Below, piece by piece: positions 5,353-14,525 of a stretch of 21,085 nt of DNA. How positions within the stretch are numbered: the first letter of the stretch is position 1; every line of letters begins with the position of its first letter. The notes beneath the pieces were generated by a model. The model was not told the DNA's origin. It was given only the letters and a program-made list of their open reading frames with translations, and did not search any database. The DNA lies in contig CAZTVN010000019.1 of assembly GCA_964617145.1 (NCBI GenBank), positions 1 to 21,085 of the forward strand, given 5' to 3'. The position numbers and the translations under genes were made by a program. This DNA is from CAZTVN01 sp964617145. Its GTDB lineage: Bacteria > Patescibacteriota > Gracilibacteria > UBA1369 > JACRIC01.

Positions 5353-7188
5353 ATGACAGAATCACCAGAAATATTATCTGCTGCAACTGGCGGCGCTACA
5401 GAAATTCGCGAAAGAACTAAAGAAGTGATTGAAACATCTCCTGCATCGCTGGGTACTCTGAGGGAAGAAATAGGCTCTGAATGGCTTCATAAAGAAGAAA
5501 GAAGTCCTTGGCTTGAAGAATCATCAGAAAACCAAGCCGCTTATTACGCTTTCATCAATATGAAAGCTCTTGAAACGCAACATCACACGAAACTAAACGA
5601 AGCAACAAAAGAATTTTTCACCTTCGGCCCTGATAAACAGGAAAATCGGCCTGATCGAGCGAAAACGCATTGGTATCTCGATCAGTATAAGATGCTCGAA
5701 AAAAATAATGAAAACCTCTATAACGCGATTTTGTATCAGACGATTGAAGAATATAATTTAAATCCGAAAAATGTCGACGGAGAGACTTTAGAAAACGATG
5801 GTACTGTTTGCGCAGAAGCCTTTACTGGAAAAACAGAATTTCTGAGACAAACCATTCTCGAGTTTTGCAAAACGTATGCAAGCGATCCGGGTAGCGATAA
5901 AATTGGCACATTTGATACGCAAGAATTAAGCGAATTTATGCCGAAAGTTCAAGAATTGTATGATGAATTAATAAGTGGAGAAGGAGTTGAGTTCATACGT
6001 CAGGTAGAAGAAATATTTGAAAAACTCGATACAAACGAAAAGCTTGAAAGCGATGAAACCATTGACACACCAAAAGAAAAATATGACCTTTTAGCGGAGT
6101 ATCTTTTTGATACCTTTGAAGCCGATCAACCTCATTATCTCCACATCGTTGGAAACATCGTTTTTCTTGAGCCTGCGCAAAAAATAAATCTCTTAAAAGC
6201 TCTGGTTGATGTGGATAAAGAGACCTCTCCGCAACTTATGCACGATCTGCTCGTAAAAGGCGCAATAACTTTAACGCAATACCTCGATTTTTATGAGACG
6301 AAATATGTGGAAGGAGGAGAATTTGAATCGATTTATGACGATATTATGAATGGGAAATATCGGCAGTACAGAAAGGAAGCGAGAGACAATATGAAAAGAG
6401 ATTTGCCTCAAAGCCGAAAAATCAACGCGCTTGAAATTTTTACACGAACGCCTTCAAAAGGTTTAGCGCTTTTAATCGGTGTCCCTGTAACAGCCGTTGG
6501 AATGTTTTTAAATGTGCTTGCCAACAAAAATCTGCTTTCAAGTGGCGATTTTGGAACATTTTTGAAAAATCCGAGTCTCTGGGGACACACAGCAGGATTC
6601 ATCGGTTTTTTGGAATACGGAACCAGTGATGCCGGAGGAGTAGGTCAAGGATGGGTAGCCAAAAAATACGCGAAGCTTGGAGGTCAAGGTCTCAGGGAAT
6701 ATATGCGCGATCAAACAAGACAAACACTTTATGAAGATTTGGTTTTCAATTATCAGGGAATCGAAACCTATTTGAGAGGAAATTTCATGGTAGTGCACGA
6801 ATATATTGAAGAGAAAATGATCGAAGTAAAAGAACTGCGCTCAGAAAGAGAAGCACAAGAAGAAGCCATAAAAACCGTTACAGATAAAAAAGAGAAAAAA
6901 GCTCTGAAAAGTGACATGGAAAGTTACAAAGACTACGAAAATATTTGGAAATTGATCGAAGAAGATATGGCAAAAAAAGCAGACGCTCCAAAATTTATAA
7001 AACAAATGAGAGAAAATCCGATGGACGGGCTTTCATGGCAGGAAACGATGAAACAAACCATTGACATTTATCTTATGGCGCAAATGGCGGTATCGGAGCG
7101 TGATCAAAAAATTGAAGAATTGCCGTTAACAACGCAAGACGAATACACCGAATTTATAGATTCCATTATAAGCCAAACTCATGAATAA
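5353..7188 (+). CDS. Large hypothetical protein with one hydrophobic segment
   Basis: A 611-aa protein that I do not recognise. Residues 1-360 are acidic, mostly helical and without signal peptide. A single hydrophobic stretch at ~369-389 (GLALLIGVPVTAVGMFLNVLA) may enter or cross the membrane, followed by a Gly-rich region (~405-440: LWGHTAGFIGFLEYG, GGVGQGWVAKKYA). The last ~150 residues are charged and helical, with likely coiled-coil around 490-560. Its ATG lies 3 nt after the previous stop, and its last 8 nt overlap the next gene (ATGAATAA), which strongly suggests coupled translation. The length and position beside a VirB6/TrbL-like gene suggest a structural subunit of an envelope complex; that is inference. 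The stop is TAA. Confidence 0.75.
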   Translation: MTESPEILSAATGGATEIRERTKEVIETSPASLGTLREEIGSEWLHKEERSPWLEESSENQAAYYAFINMKALETQHHTKLNEATKEFFTFGPDKQENRPDRAKTHWYLDQYKMLEKNNENLYNAILYQTIEEYNLNPKNVDGETLENDGTVCAEAFTGKTEFLRQTILEFCKTYASDPGSDKIGTFDTQELSEFMPKVQELYDELISGEGVEFIRQVEEIFEKLDTNEKLESDETIDTPKEKYDLLAEYLFDTFEADQPHYLHIVGNIVFLEPAQKINLLKALVDVDKETSPQLMHDLLVKGAITLTQYLDFYETKYVEGGEFESIYDDIMNGKYRQYRKEARDNMKRDLPQSRKINALEIFTRTPSKGLALLIGVPVTAVGMFLNVLANKNLLSSGDFGTFLKNPSLWGHTAGFIGFLEYGTSDAGGVGQGWVAKKYAKLGGQGLREYMRDQTRQTLYEDLVFNYQGIETYLRGNFMVVHEYIEEKMIEVKELRSEREAQEEAIKTVTDKKEKKALKSDMESYKDYENIWKLIEEDMAKKADAPKFIKQMRENPMDGLSWQETMKQTIDIYLMAQMAVSERDQKIEELPLTTQDEYTEFIDSIISQTHE

Positions 7189-8596
7189 CAGGGTCTTTCA
7201 AAATAGATTTTTTCATAATCAGATCTCCGATATCTTGCGTTTCATCTTTAGATCGCAAGAAATCGGAGCCATAGGAGATATATTTGAACCAAAATGGAGA
7301 AGGACGGATATCATAAAAAGACAATTTTTTGAAGTGCCACACATTTACTATACCTACATTTTGCCTCAAGGAATGCTTTTAAACGATCAAAGACGAAGAA
7401 GTGTCTTTTTTGAAAAATTGCGAGAATTTATCTGGATGAAGAGGAGATGGGATCCGATCTATTTAAAGCGAAAAATATTTATAGATCCTGAAAGCGAAGT
7501 CAAAGAATTTAACATGGAAAGTGATCGAATGATTCACAGGTTAGCCGATCAGATGCTCTTTGTTTTTGAAAAAGATATTATAAAGGGAATTATCGATCGT
7601 ACCGCTAGAAGTAAAGGAGAAAAAGCCGTAGAAATGAAAAAATTGCAGCGCGGAGACACGATGTTGGTTTTAACGGAAAAAGGAAAAGACGCCATTTTAC
7701 ACGGAGTTCCTCTCTCGGAAATAATTGATAAGGGATTTGAACAAGGAATGCTTCAAACCGTTTCAGCGAAAATCCGAAGGTCGGCGGGTGAAATTCCTGA
7801 TTTAGAAGGTGCAATGACAGATGCAGAAAATCAAACGCTATTGCAAACAATGTCGGGGAAAACGCTGGAACCAGTGATTTTAAGAAACAGAGATGAACAA
7901 CAAGCCTTAGGGGAAGCAGCGAATGATCCATTTGTAGATCAAAATGGCAGAGCTTTAATCGACATTTTCCAAAGTGCAGGAATCGATCTTCAAAATATTA
8001 TTTCTGAAGGAAACGTCATTCATGCGGAGTATGAGCAAAATGGCATACATTACGAGATGGAGTACGACCTCGAGACAGGAAGTGTAAACCGTAAAACAGC
8101 AGGAAAAACGTTGATCGAAACCGACATCGATGAGCTTCCTCAGGAACTCCAAGAAGAATCGACGGTAAGAATCATCCAAGAAGGGGAATTTAGTCCTTTA
8201 GAAGGGATGGAAATTGAAACGACCGATTCACATCAAGGTCTTAGAGATCTTCCTGCAAGTACAATGGACGATACAGGAAGGACAACAAGAGTCGCAGAGA
8301 GAGAAATAGACGAAAATATGCTCTCTGAGGAAGAAAGTTTTTCCCATGGACGCGCTACCGAGATCGAAACACAAACCGCCCTTGAAGCCAAACGCATGCG
8401 TGAAAAAGAAAGAAAAAGCCTTGGGAGAGGAGAACCGGAAGGAGGAAAAGAAGAAAAACGAGGCCAAATGCCGCAAAAATCTCAAGAACAAGAACAAGAA
8501 ACAAAAAAACCGCGACGAAAAAAAGAAAGAAATGTTGCGTGGATCGCCTACGGAGCATCCCTCGGATCCATAATTTTCCCATTTCTCGGATCGTAA
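7181..8596 (+). CDS. Hypothetical protein with C-terminal membrane anchor
   Basis: A 471-aa protein of unknown family. The N-terminal ~130 residues are rich in aromatic and basic residues (FRSQEIGAIGDIFEPKWRR, EFIWMKRRWDPIYLKRKIF). A mixed middle region of ~140-330 includes a beta-rich part (VIHAEYEQNGIHYEMEYDL). A long Glu/Lys/Arg-rich, probably disordered tract spans ~380-450. The protein ends in a single hydrophobic segment (~452-470, VAWIAYGASLGSIIFPFLG), with nothing after it but the C-terminal Ser. This is a tail-anchor topology, so most of it should be cytoplasmic. It starts inside the end of the preceding gene (8-nt overlap) and stops (TAA) 13 nt before the VirB6-like gene. Confidence 0.75.
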   Translation: MNNRVFQNRFFHNQISDILRFIFRSQEIGAIGDIFEPKWRRTDIIKRQFFEVPHIYYTYILPQGMLLNDQRRRSVFFEKLREFIWMKRRWDPIYLKRKIFIDPESEVKEFNMESDRMIHRLADQMLFVFEKDIIKGIIDRTARSKGEKAVEMKKLQRGDTMLVLTEKGKDAILHGVPLSEIIDKGFEQGMLQTVSAKIRRSAGEIPDLEGAMTDAENQTLLQTMSGKTLEPVILRNRDEQQALGEAANDPFVDQNGRALIDIFQSAGIDLQNIISEGNVIHAEYEQNGIHYEMEYDLETGSVNRKTAGKTLIETDIDELPQELQEESTVRIIQEGEFSPLEGMEIETTDSHQGLRDLPASTMDDTGRTTRVAEREIDENMLSEEESFSHGRATEIETQTALEAKRMREKERKSLGRGEPEGGKEEKRGQMPQKSQEQEQETKKPRRKKERNVAWIAYGASLGSIIFPFLGS

Positions 8597-8609
8597 ATCT
8601 CTCAATGTA

Positions 8610-10952
8610 ATGACGCTTAATCACATTCATGTTGAAAAAACCCACATGCGAAAAACCCTCAAAAAAATATGGAAAAAGTATAGAAACATGCTGAAAAATG
8701 TCTTTTCAGAAGTCTCTGCTCCCTACTACGCGACGAAAACAATACCTTTGCTCATCATAAGCGTTTTAATCATACTTATTATCCCTCAGATAGCTTCCGC
8801 CGCGGTGGCAACAGCAAGTGAAGCGAAAGAAGATCTGGTCGTAAAAATGGCCACGAAATTATCGATCATCATGCAATACATCAGCATGGTCATGTGGCCG
8901 ATCCTTATTTTGATCGGCGATCTTCTGGATAATACCGCGATTTTAAGCGGAAAAATTCTTGAACCCGTTGAAGGAGGGGCACAACCAGACATAACCATGG
9001 AAGATCATCTTTTGGGTATTTGGGTTCAGATCAGAAATATCGTAAACATCATATTCGTTGTTATTCTGCTGTTTGTGGCGATTTACAATGTGCTGGGGAT
9101 AAGCGGAGATCAATTCGCCTTAAAAAGCATGCTGCCAAGGATCGTTATAGGCCTTGTTGCGATAAATTTTTCTTTCCTGGCCTGTAAAGTGATACTGGAT
9201 GTTACCAATGTTTTGACCAACGCTCTGGTCGCGATTCCCATTAATCTCACTGGGGATTACGAAAAAGATGTAAAGGAGCCGATGAGAAAAAGTATGTGCA
9301 CCTATCTGCCTCCTGGAGAAACCGACGAATCAAAGAGGGTCAATTTAACGGAAGCCCAAATAGACAACTGGGGACTTACCAGTATTTGTGAAAAAGATGA
9401 AAGCGGAAATTTTACAGAAAAGTTTAATGAATATGTAGAAAATTTTTCTCATAGAAATATTTTGGTCATTATCGGAGCGCAAATAGCGGAACTCTCAAAA
9501 TTGAAGTATGTAAATATTGCGATTCAACAAAACACAGAAGGGACAACTCCAGCAAAAACAGCGGATACCATTATCGACTTTTTGCTCGAAACCATAAGCA
9601 ATATCTCGTTCATCATCATTTATTTTGTGTCGATGTTGGCCATGCTTTTCGTAGCCATGGCTAGAATTGCCGTTTTGTGGACACTGATCGCGGTTTCGCC
9701 GCTTCTTATACTTTTTATGGTCATTCCGCAGCTCACGCAGGGAGTGGAAGAATTTGATTTTAAGAAATCCTTTATCCAGCACGCGATCGCTCCCATCATC
9801 ATGGTCGGTTCTCTAAGCATCGGCTACATTCTCTTAAGTTCAATGGCAAATCTTCAGTTCAATATCGACCTTCTCAATGACGATATAGTAGAGATAGCCC
9901 CTATTTGGGCACCATTCAATCGGATAGGAAATGTGCTGGCAACCTTCGGAGGAGTGGCCATCATCTGGATGGGAGTTTTTGGCGCCGCGAGCAAAACCTA
10001 CGCGAGTTTCATTACCGATAAAATCAGAGATGTCACCAAAGCTGGAGCCCAATGGGTGGGCAAATTGCCAATCTATGCAACGACGATTCTTGTCACCTCA
10101 ATGGAGCCAGGAAAGGGAAAGGTCGATGTATCGCTGGGCACTGCGGCAAGCATGCTCTCTGACATCCCGCAGGCTTTGGAGCGTAAATTTACCGGGTTGG
10201 ATACAAAAAGACAGAAAGCAAAAGCACTCGGAATCGATAAATTTCTCTACGGTGGCTCGGGTGATTCTATGGATCGGTTAATGAGAGCTGAAAGTGAAAT
10301 GGATGTAAGAGACAATATAAAAGGCGCTTTTGAAGGAGAAGTATCACCCGCCCAATGGCCAACAATTGCTGAAAAGCTTAGTAAAATATATGAACAAAAA
10401 TGGGGAAAGCGTCAGAAAACTAAAGAAGAAGTATTAAATTTTTTAAAAGATAAAGGATCGGAGGTTGGATTAAACTTTACTGACGAAGAACTGAAAAATC
10501 TTAAAGATAACGATACCCTCAAGCCTCAACTATCCGTGGAACAACAACTGAAAGACTCCACGACTCCACAGGATGCCTTGAGAGTTGTAGCAAAAAATAA
10601 TGTAACAAGTGCTACCCTACCAGCCGGTCATACAAATACCGCAGTGAACGCCCTATTAACAGAGCTCAAAAAAAGTAGTGATCCAACAAAAACTGCGGAA
10701 CAATTAGCAAGCCTTTTAAGAGATCACCCTGAAGCAAAACAAACAGCAATTATAGATGCCATAGTGAATAGCAAAGCTAATCTCCCTCAAGTTTTCGAAG
10801 ATCCAGCTCAAATGCAGAAATTTGTAGAAGCAGTTCAAGCAGCAGGTGATGTAACTAGCACATTTTTTGTGACGGAAGAGACTGTCAAAGAGACACAAAG
10901 TAAGAAAAAGGCAGCAGTGGAAGAAATCCGCAATAAAATAGCATCGCAATAA
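8610..10952 (+). CDS. Polytopic VirB6/TrbL-like membrane protein
   Basis: A 780-aa protein. After a basic N-terminus come about eight hydrophobic segments: ~44-65 (possible signal sequence ending ASAA), 86-106, 143-164, 174-198, 331-350, 351-374, 392-412 and 440-460. A ~120-residue hydrophilic loop (~212-325) lies between the fourth and fifth, and a ~300-residue soluble helical tail closes the protein. This topology and the MARIAVLWTLIAVSPLLILFMVIPQ type of core resemble the VirB6/TrbL family, which forms the inner-membrane channel of type IV secretion systems. It is a resemblance by topology and style and was not tested by a search. No VirB4, VirD4 or pilin gene is adjacent. The start ATG at 8610 could be replaced by M13. 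The stop is TAA. Confidence 0.7.
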   Translation: MTLNHIHVEKTHMRKTLKKIWKKYRNMLKNVFSEVSAPYYATKTIPLLIISVLIILIIPQIASAAVATASEAKEDLVVKMATKLSIIMQYISMVMWPILILIGDLLDNTAILSGKILEPVEGGAQPDITMEDHLLGIWVQIRNIVNIIFVVILLFVAIYNVLGISGDQFALKSMLPRIVIGLVAINFSFLACKVILDVTNVLTNALVAIPINLTGDYEKDVKEPMRKSMCTYLPPGETDESKRVNLTEAQIDNWGLTSICEKDESGNFTEKFNEYVENFSHRNILVIIGAQIAELSKLKYVNIAIQQNTEGTTPAKTADTIIDFLLETISNISFIIIYFVSMLAMLFVAMARIAVLWTLIAVSPLLILFMVIPQLTQGVEEFDFKKSFIQHAIAPIIMVGSLSIGYILLSSMANLQFNIDLLNDDIVEIAPIWAPFNRIGNVLATFGGVAIIWMGVFGAASKTYASFITDKIRDVTKAGAQWVGKLPIYATTILVTSMEPGKGKVDVSLGTAASMLSDIPQALERKFTGLDTKRQKAKALGIDKFLYGGSGDSMDRLMRAESEMDVRDNIKGAFEGEVSPAQWPTIAEKLSKIYEQKWGKRQKTKEEVLNFLKDKGSEVGLNFTDEELKNLKDNDTLKPQLSVEQQLKDSTTPQDALRVVAKNNVTSATLPAGHTNTAVNALLTELKKSSDPTKTAEQLASLLRDHPEAKQTAIIDAIVNSKANLPQVFEDPAQMQKFVEAVQAAGDVTSTFFVTEETVKETQSKKKAAVEEIRNKIASQ

Positions 10953-11003
10953 AAAACCAAACCTCCTTCCGAATAAAACCCAAACAAACCACAAAAATAA
11001 AAA

Positions 11004-14000
11004 ATGTCCGAAAAAATGTTCTACAACTGGTTTAAATATCTCAATTGCCGTGCGGCCTCGACTGGAACGGCTTTAATCCGAGCAAAAGAAGATCAAGGAA
11101 CATGTAAGCCAAATCGTTTGATTTACCAGGAAGGCCATGCCCCGATAACGCCGCCAGTATATGATGAAGAGGACGAGCCTGAGTCTACGCCGCCGCCGTC
11201 TCCCGCTTCGCCATTGACTCCAGAGCAGCAAGCAGCAAGAGATAGAGAAGAAGCGGAGAGAAGAAATCGCTCATCCGCTGAAATAGACAGCGTCAGAAGA
11301 TCTATCCGTGAGCGTGTTCAAAGCACTCTGTCGATCGTGGAATATTATTCGGGAATGACTGCTTCCAAAGAAGAAAGGGTAAAATTCACTGATTTGAGAA
11401 AAGAATTGCAACAAATTAACACTGACGATGAAAAAGTCATAAGCAATATAAGACGAATATTAAAAACAGAGATCCTCAATGGACATATTCCAAGACAAAA
11501 TCTCGATGCAGCGAAAGCGATTGTTGGATTGAATGCCGCGGATAAAAAAGAACTCAAAAAAGCCTTGCAGCAAATAAGAAGCGTTCCGTCACATCAGCGA
11601 AATCAAATTACAGGACTCAAAAAAGAGGAGTGGAAAATTGCCGATCGTTTTGAGAGGGTTTTTGGCAAAGCGGTGGAATTGATAAATCCCATTACCGATC
11701 GCATCAGCAAAACCATAAAACAGGAAACGCATATCAAACGAGCTGAAAATATGCTTGGAGTAAGCTTAAAGCCTGGAACGAGGATCCACCATATAAGCCG
11801 AGCTCCTGGCCATGAAGGACAACCCTCAGTATTTCAAATCGCATCGGTCGATATAGAAAGGGTTCATCTCGAATCCGATTCTCAAAACAAACAGGAGGTT
11901 CTTGGGCCTATCCGTGTCACATCCGAAGATGGACAGGTGTTGAGTCTGGGAAATTTACAAAAAGAGATACTCGACTATGAAGGGCAGAAAACCCGCGAAA
12001 GAGGAGATCAAAGACAGGGACTTGTTTGTGGATATGAGATAATAGACAGCAAGCTCTCTCTCGAAGAAACCCTTGGTTGGAACGCTCTCGGAGTAAAAAT
12101 AGAGCCGGGCATGGAAATAGCCTACGATATCTATGCCGCGCCAAATGGAAAACCTCGGGAGGAAAGAGTAAAAGTCGAGCACATCATGGGAAACTATATA
12201 AAGCTTTCAAAAAAAGTGAAAGTGAGGCCGGCAATCGATCGCGAAAAACGCACACTCACTTTTGGCGAATTTGCCATGTGGGTGAGAAAAAATAATGCCC
12301 AGAAAGCCATAAAAGATGAAGTGGAATTTCGTTCCATTCTTCAAAAGTACAACGCGAGCTACAACAAAAAAAACGGCTTCGAGGCAAAAGACAATCCACC
12401 GATTGAACTCAAAAAAGGTGAAAAGATTATCATAAATCAAAATCCTCCGCTTATTTTAACGCTCGATGACGTTGGCCCCAATAAAATTCTCTTAAGTAAT
12501 GGCGCCGAATTTACTTTTCCGCAATTTATCCGCTATGTGATGGACAACGATGTGAGTCATTACGTAAGCCTTCAAGAAAAATACGATCGAAAGAAAAAAG
12601 AAGAGGATGAAGAGCAAAATAAAAAAGAAAAAGAAGGGAAGTTAGAGGAGGAACCAACGGCATCAAAAGAAGAAGAAAAACAGGAGGAAGCGCAGGAGTC
12701 AGGGCTTATGGCAGCATTGAGAGATTTCGACAGAAATACGGTCTGGCTTTCAGGATATGACATTTTCGCTCTCATAAAATCCATCAAAGATTACATCGAG
12801 CGCAGACACAATCGAAAGAGTCAGCATCGTTTCTCAACCGTGGGAAAAGCATTGCCTGGAAATATCAAAATCGAAATGAACCGTATCAATCAAGCCGCGG
12901 AAAATGAAGAAGTAAATTTGTACGGAGAGGCCATGAAACAATGGGGTGTTCAGCAGATACGCGAGACCTTGCAGCAAACAAAAATAAAAGATCAGGCAAA
13001 AGCCTGTTTTATCGCTTTGGCGGAACGCGGTCAGGTTCGTTGGGACGACAAAAAAATGTGGAAAACACTCAATCGCCTTATTCCGACCCGCCTTCAAATC
13101 CCGACAGAAATGCCCGAAAGAAAAACTCCAGAAGATTATTTATCAAAAGGCATCGACTATCTCTGGGGAGAAAACCAGTACAACAGCTGGCACACGCAAA
13201 ATAACAGCGCTTACGATCAGGAAACAAAAAAATTCATTGAGAAAGGGAAACAGCTCGAAGGTGGACCAACAAATATTGCACTTGGTGGCTATATGCAGGA
13301 TCTTTTGACTCGATGGAAAAATGGTGATTGGGTCGATCCCCATGAGTACGAAGGATTGATCGATTTCTCTATCCCTTTTGGAAAAATGACGGCTGAAGAC
13401 AAACTTTTTTATCTCATTGAAGGAGTAACAGCGAAAAACCCAAACACAGGAGAAACCCTTCTTCCACTCGAACGTCTGGGTAATATGGATGGTCAATATT
13501 TGAATAAACTTCCAATGCTGGATTACTTCGTTGATAAGAGTTTTACTAAAGTAAGGGGAGGAGAAAATACCATTTGGACCCAAAAAGATTTTCAGAGGAT
13601 TGTTGATTGGTGGTCAAAATCTCCTGATATAAAGAGTGCGAGAGATATGAATAAACCAAATTCCAGAGTGCGCGAATTTCTCTGGAAGTTTGTGCTCACT
13701 CATCACAAAGTTCAACTGCGTAATAGTAAAGGAATAAGAAACGCCGATCAGATGGATCATGATGATGCTCATATTATTATTCCTGTGGCAAGTGATGAAG
13801 AAGTCGATAGGACACTCCGCGTGTCGATGGCCGCGAACGAATATTGGACAACAGAAGCTCGCATGAACGCCTTTGCGGGATTTAATCAATTCATCAAATC
13901 GGTCGGAAGCATTGAAAAAAAAGAAATTGATCGATGGGGACCGAAAGTTGATCAAGCAGATCGTCTAAAAAAATCACTCAAATCATATATTCGGTATGAT

Positions 14001-14453
14001 TCTATTCTTTCAAATCGATACCATTATGGTGATAAAGAGTATTCGAGAGTATCAGATGATAAAATGAAATATTCCTGTGTAGTAGATAGAAGGACGGCAC
14101 AAGAGTTTCGCAGTGAAATGCGAAATCTTATGAAGATATTGTGCGATGAATATAATCTGCAAGATTTTTATCGCGATATTTATGAAATCACGATCGATCC
14201 ATCTCAGGGAAATTTTCAACAAAATGTTCAAAGAGCCAATTCGGCCGTAGAAAATTTTAGCAAAAGATTCGACGCGGCGGTAGAAAAGGGGGGAGAGGAA
14301 AAATTAGTCAGAATAGTAAAAAGAGCCGTAGATCAAGGCGTTATCAAAGGAATGTCGTCTCAAGTGCTACCGAAAGAGGTTATTGAAAACTATCGAAAAG
14401 AACAGTTGAAAGCGAGTGGACAGACCCCTGAACCGGAGGCGGAAGCCGCGTAA
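11004..14453 (+). CDS. 1149-aa soluble protein with three divergent tandem domains
   Basis: An unrecognised protein and the largest gene here. It has no signal peptide or membrane segment. A Pro/Glu-rich linker (~48-85) leads into helices (~90-245). Three related modules follow at ~249-325, ~359-435 and ~466-518. Each opens with a PGT/PGM/KGE turn, as in LGVSLKPGTRI, LGVKIEPGMEI and IELKKGEKI, and has an I-x-L strand in its second half (VHLES, IKLSKK, ILLSNG). Each closes with a hydrophobic-plus-helix motif: LSLGNLQKEIL, LTFGEFAMWVRKN, FTFPQFIRYVMDN. A Glu/Lys coiled-coil tract (~525-565) precedes a large mostly helical C-terminal half. It is last in the cluster, 51 nt after the VirB6-like gene across a C/A-rich gap. 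I infer a cytoplasmic partner or secreted effector of that membrane system. The stop is TAA. Confidence 0.75.
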   Translation: MSEKMFYNWFKYLNCRAASTGTALIRAKEDQGTCKPNRLIYQEGHAPITPPVYDEEDEPESTPPPSPASPLTPEQQAARDREEAERRNRSSAEIDSVRRSIRERVQSTLSIVEYYSGMTASKEERVKFTDLRKELQQINTDDEKVISNIRRILKTEILNGHIPRQNLDAAKAIVGLNAADKKELKKALQQIRSVPSHQRNQITGLKKEEWKIADRFERVFGKAVELINPITDRISKTIKQETHIKRAENMLGVSLKPGTRIHHISRAPGHEGQPSVFQIASVDIERVHLESDSQNKQEVLGPIRVTSEDGQVLSLGNLQKEILDYEGQKTRERGDQRQGLVCGYEIIDSKLSLEETLGWNALGVKIEPGMEIAYDIYAAPNGKPREERVKVEHIMGNYIKLSKKVKVRPAIDREKRTLTFGEFAMWVRKNNAQKAIKDEVEFRSILQKYNASYNKKNGFEAKDNPPIELKKGEKIIINQNPPLILTLDDVGPNKILLSNGAEFTFPQFIRYVMDNDVSHYVSLQEKYDRKKKEEDEEQNKKEKEGKLEEEPTASKEEEKQEEAQESGLMAALRDFDRNTVWLSGYDIFALIKSIKDYIERRHNRKSQHRFSTVGKALPGNIKIEMNRINQAAENEEVNLYGEAMKQWGVQQIRETLQQTKIKDQAKACFIALAERGQVRWDDKKMWKTLNRLIPTRLQIPTEMPERKTPEDYLSKGIDYLWGENQYNSWHTQNNSAYDQETKKFIEKGKQLEGGPTNIALGGYMQDLLTRWKNGDWVDPHEYEGLIDFSIPFGKMTAEDKLFYLIEGVTAKNPNTGETLLPLERLGNMDGQYLNKLPMLDYFVDKSFTKVRGGENTIWTQKDFQRIVDWWSKSPDIKSARDMNKPNSRVREFLWKFVLTHHKVQLRNSKGIRNADQMDHDDAHIIIPVASDEEVDRTLRVSMAANEYWTTEARMNAFAGFNQFIKSVGSIEKKEIDRWGPKVDQADRLKKSLKSYIRYDSILSNRYHYGDKEYSRVSDDKMKYSCVVDRRTAQEFRSEMRNLMKILCDEYNLQDFYRDIYEITIDPSQGNFQQNVQRANSAVENFSKRFDAAVEKGGEEKLVRIVKRAVDQGVIKGMSSQVLPKEVIENYRKEQLKASGQTPEPEAEAA

Positions 14454-14525
14454 GAGAGAGGCTGCGTGAGAGATTTTCAAAAAACCTTTGATCTTAAAGT
14501 CTCGAAAAATATACGGCCAGCTATA

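Noticed and set aside
14454..14525. Terminator between the 1149-aa gene and the converging fic gene
   Set aside because: Only 4-bp stems with long loops can be drawn and no T run follows a stem.
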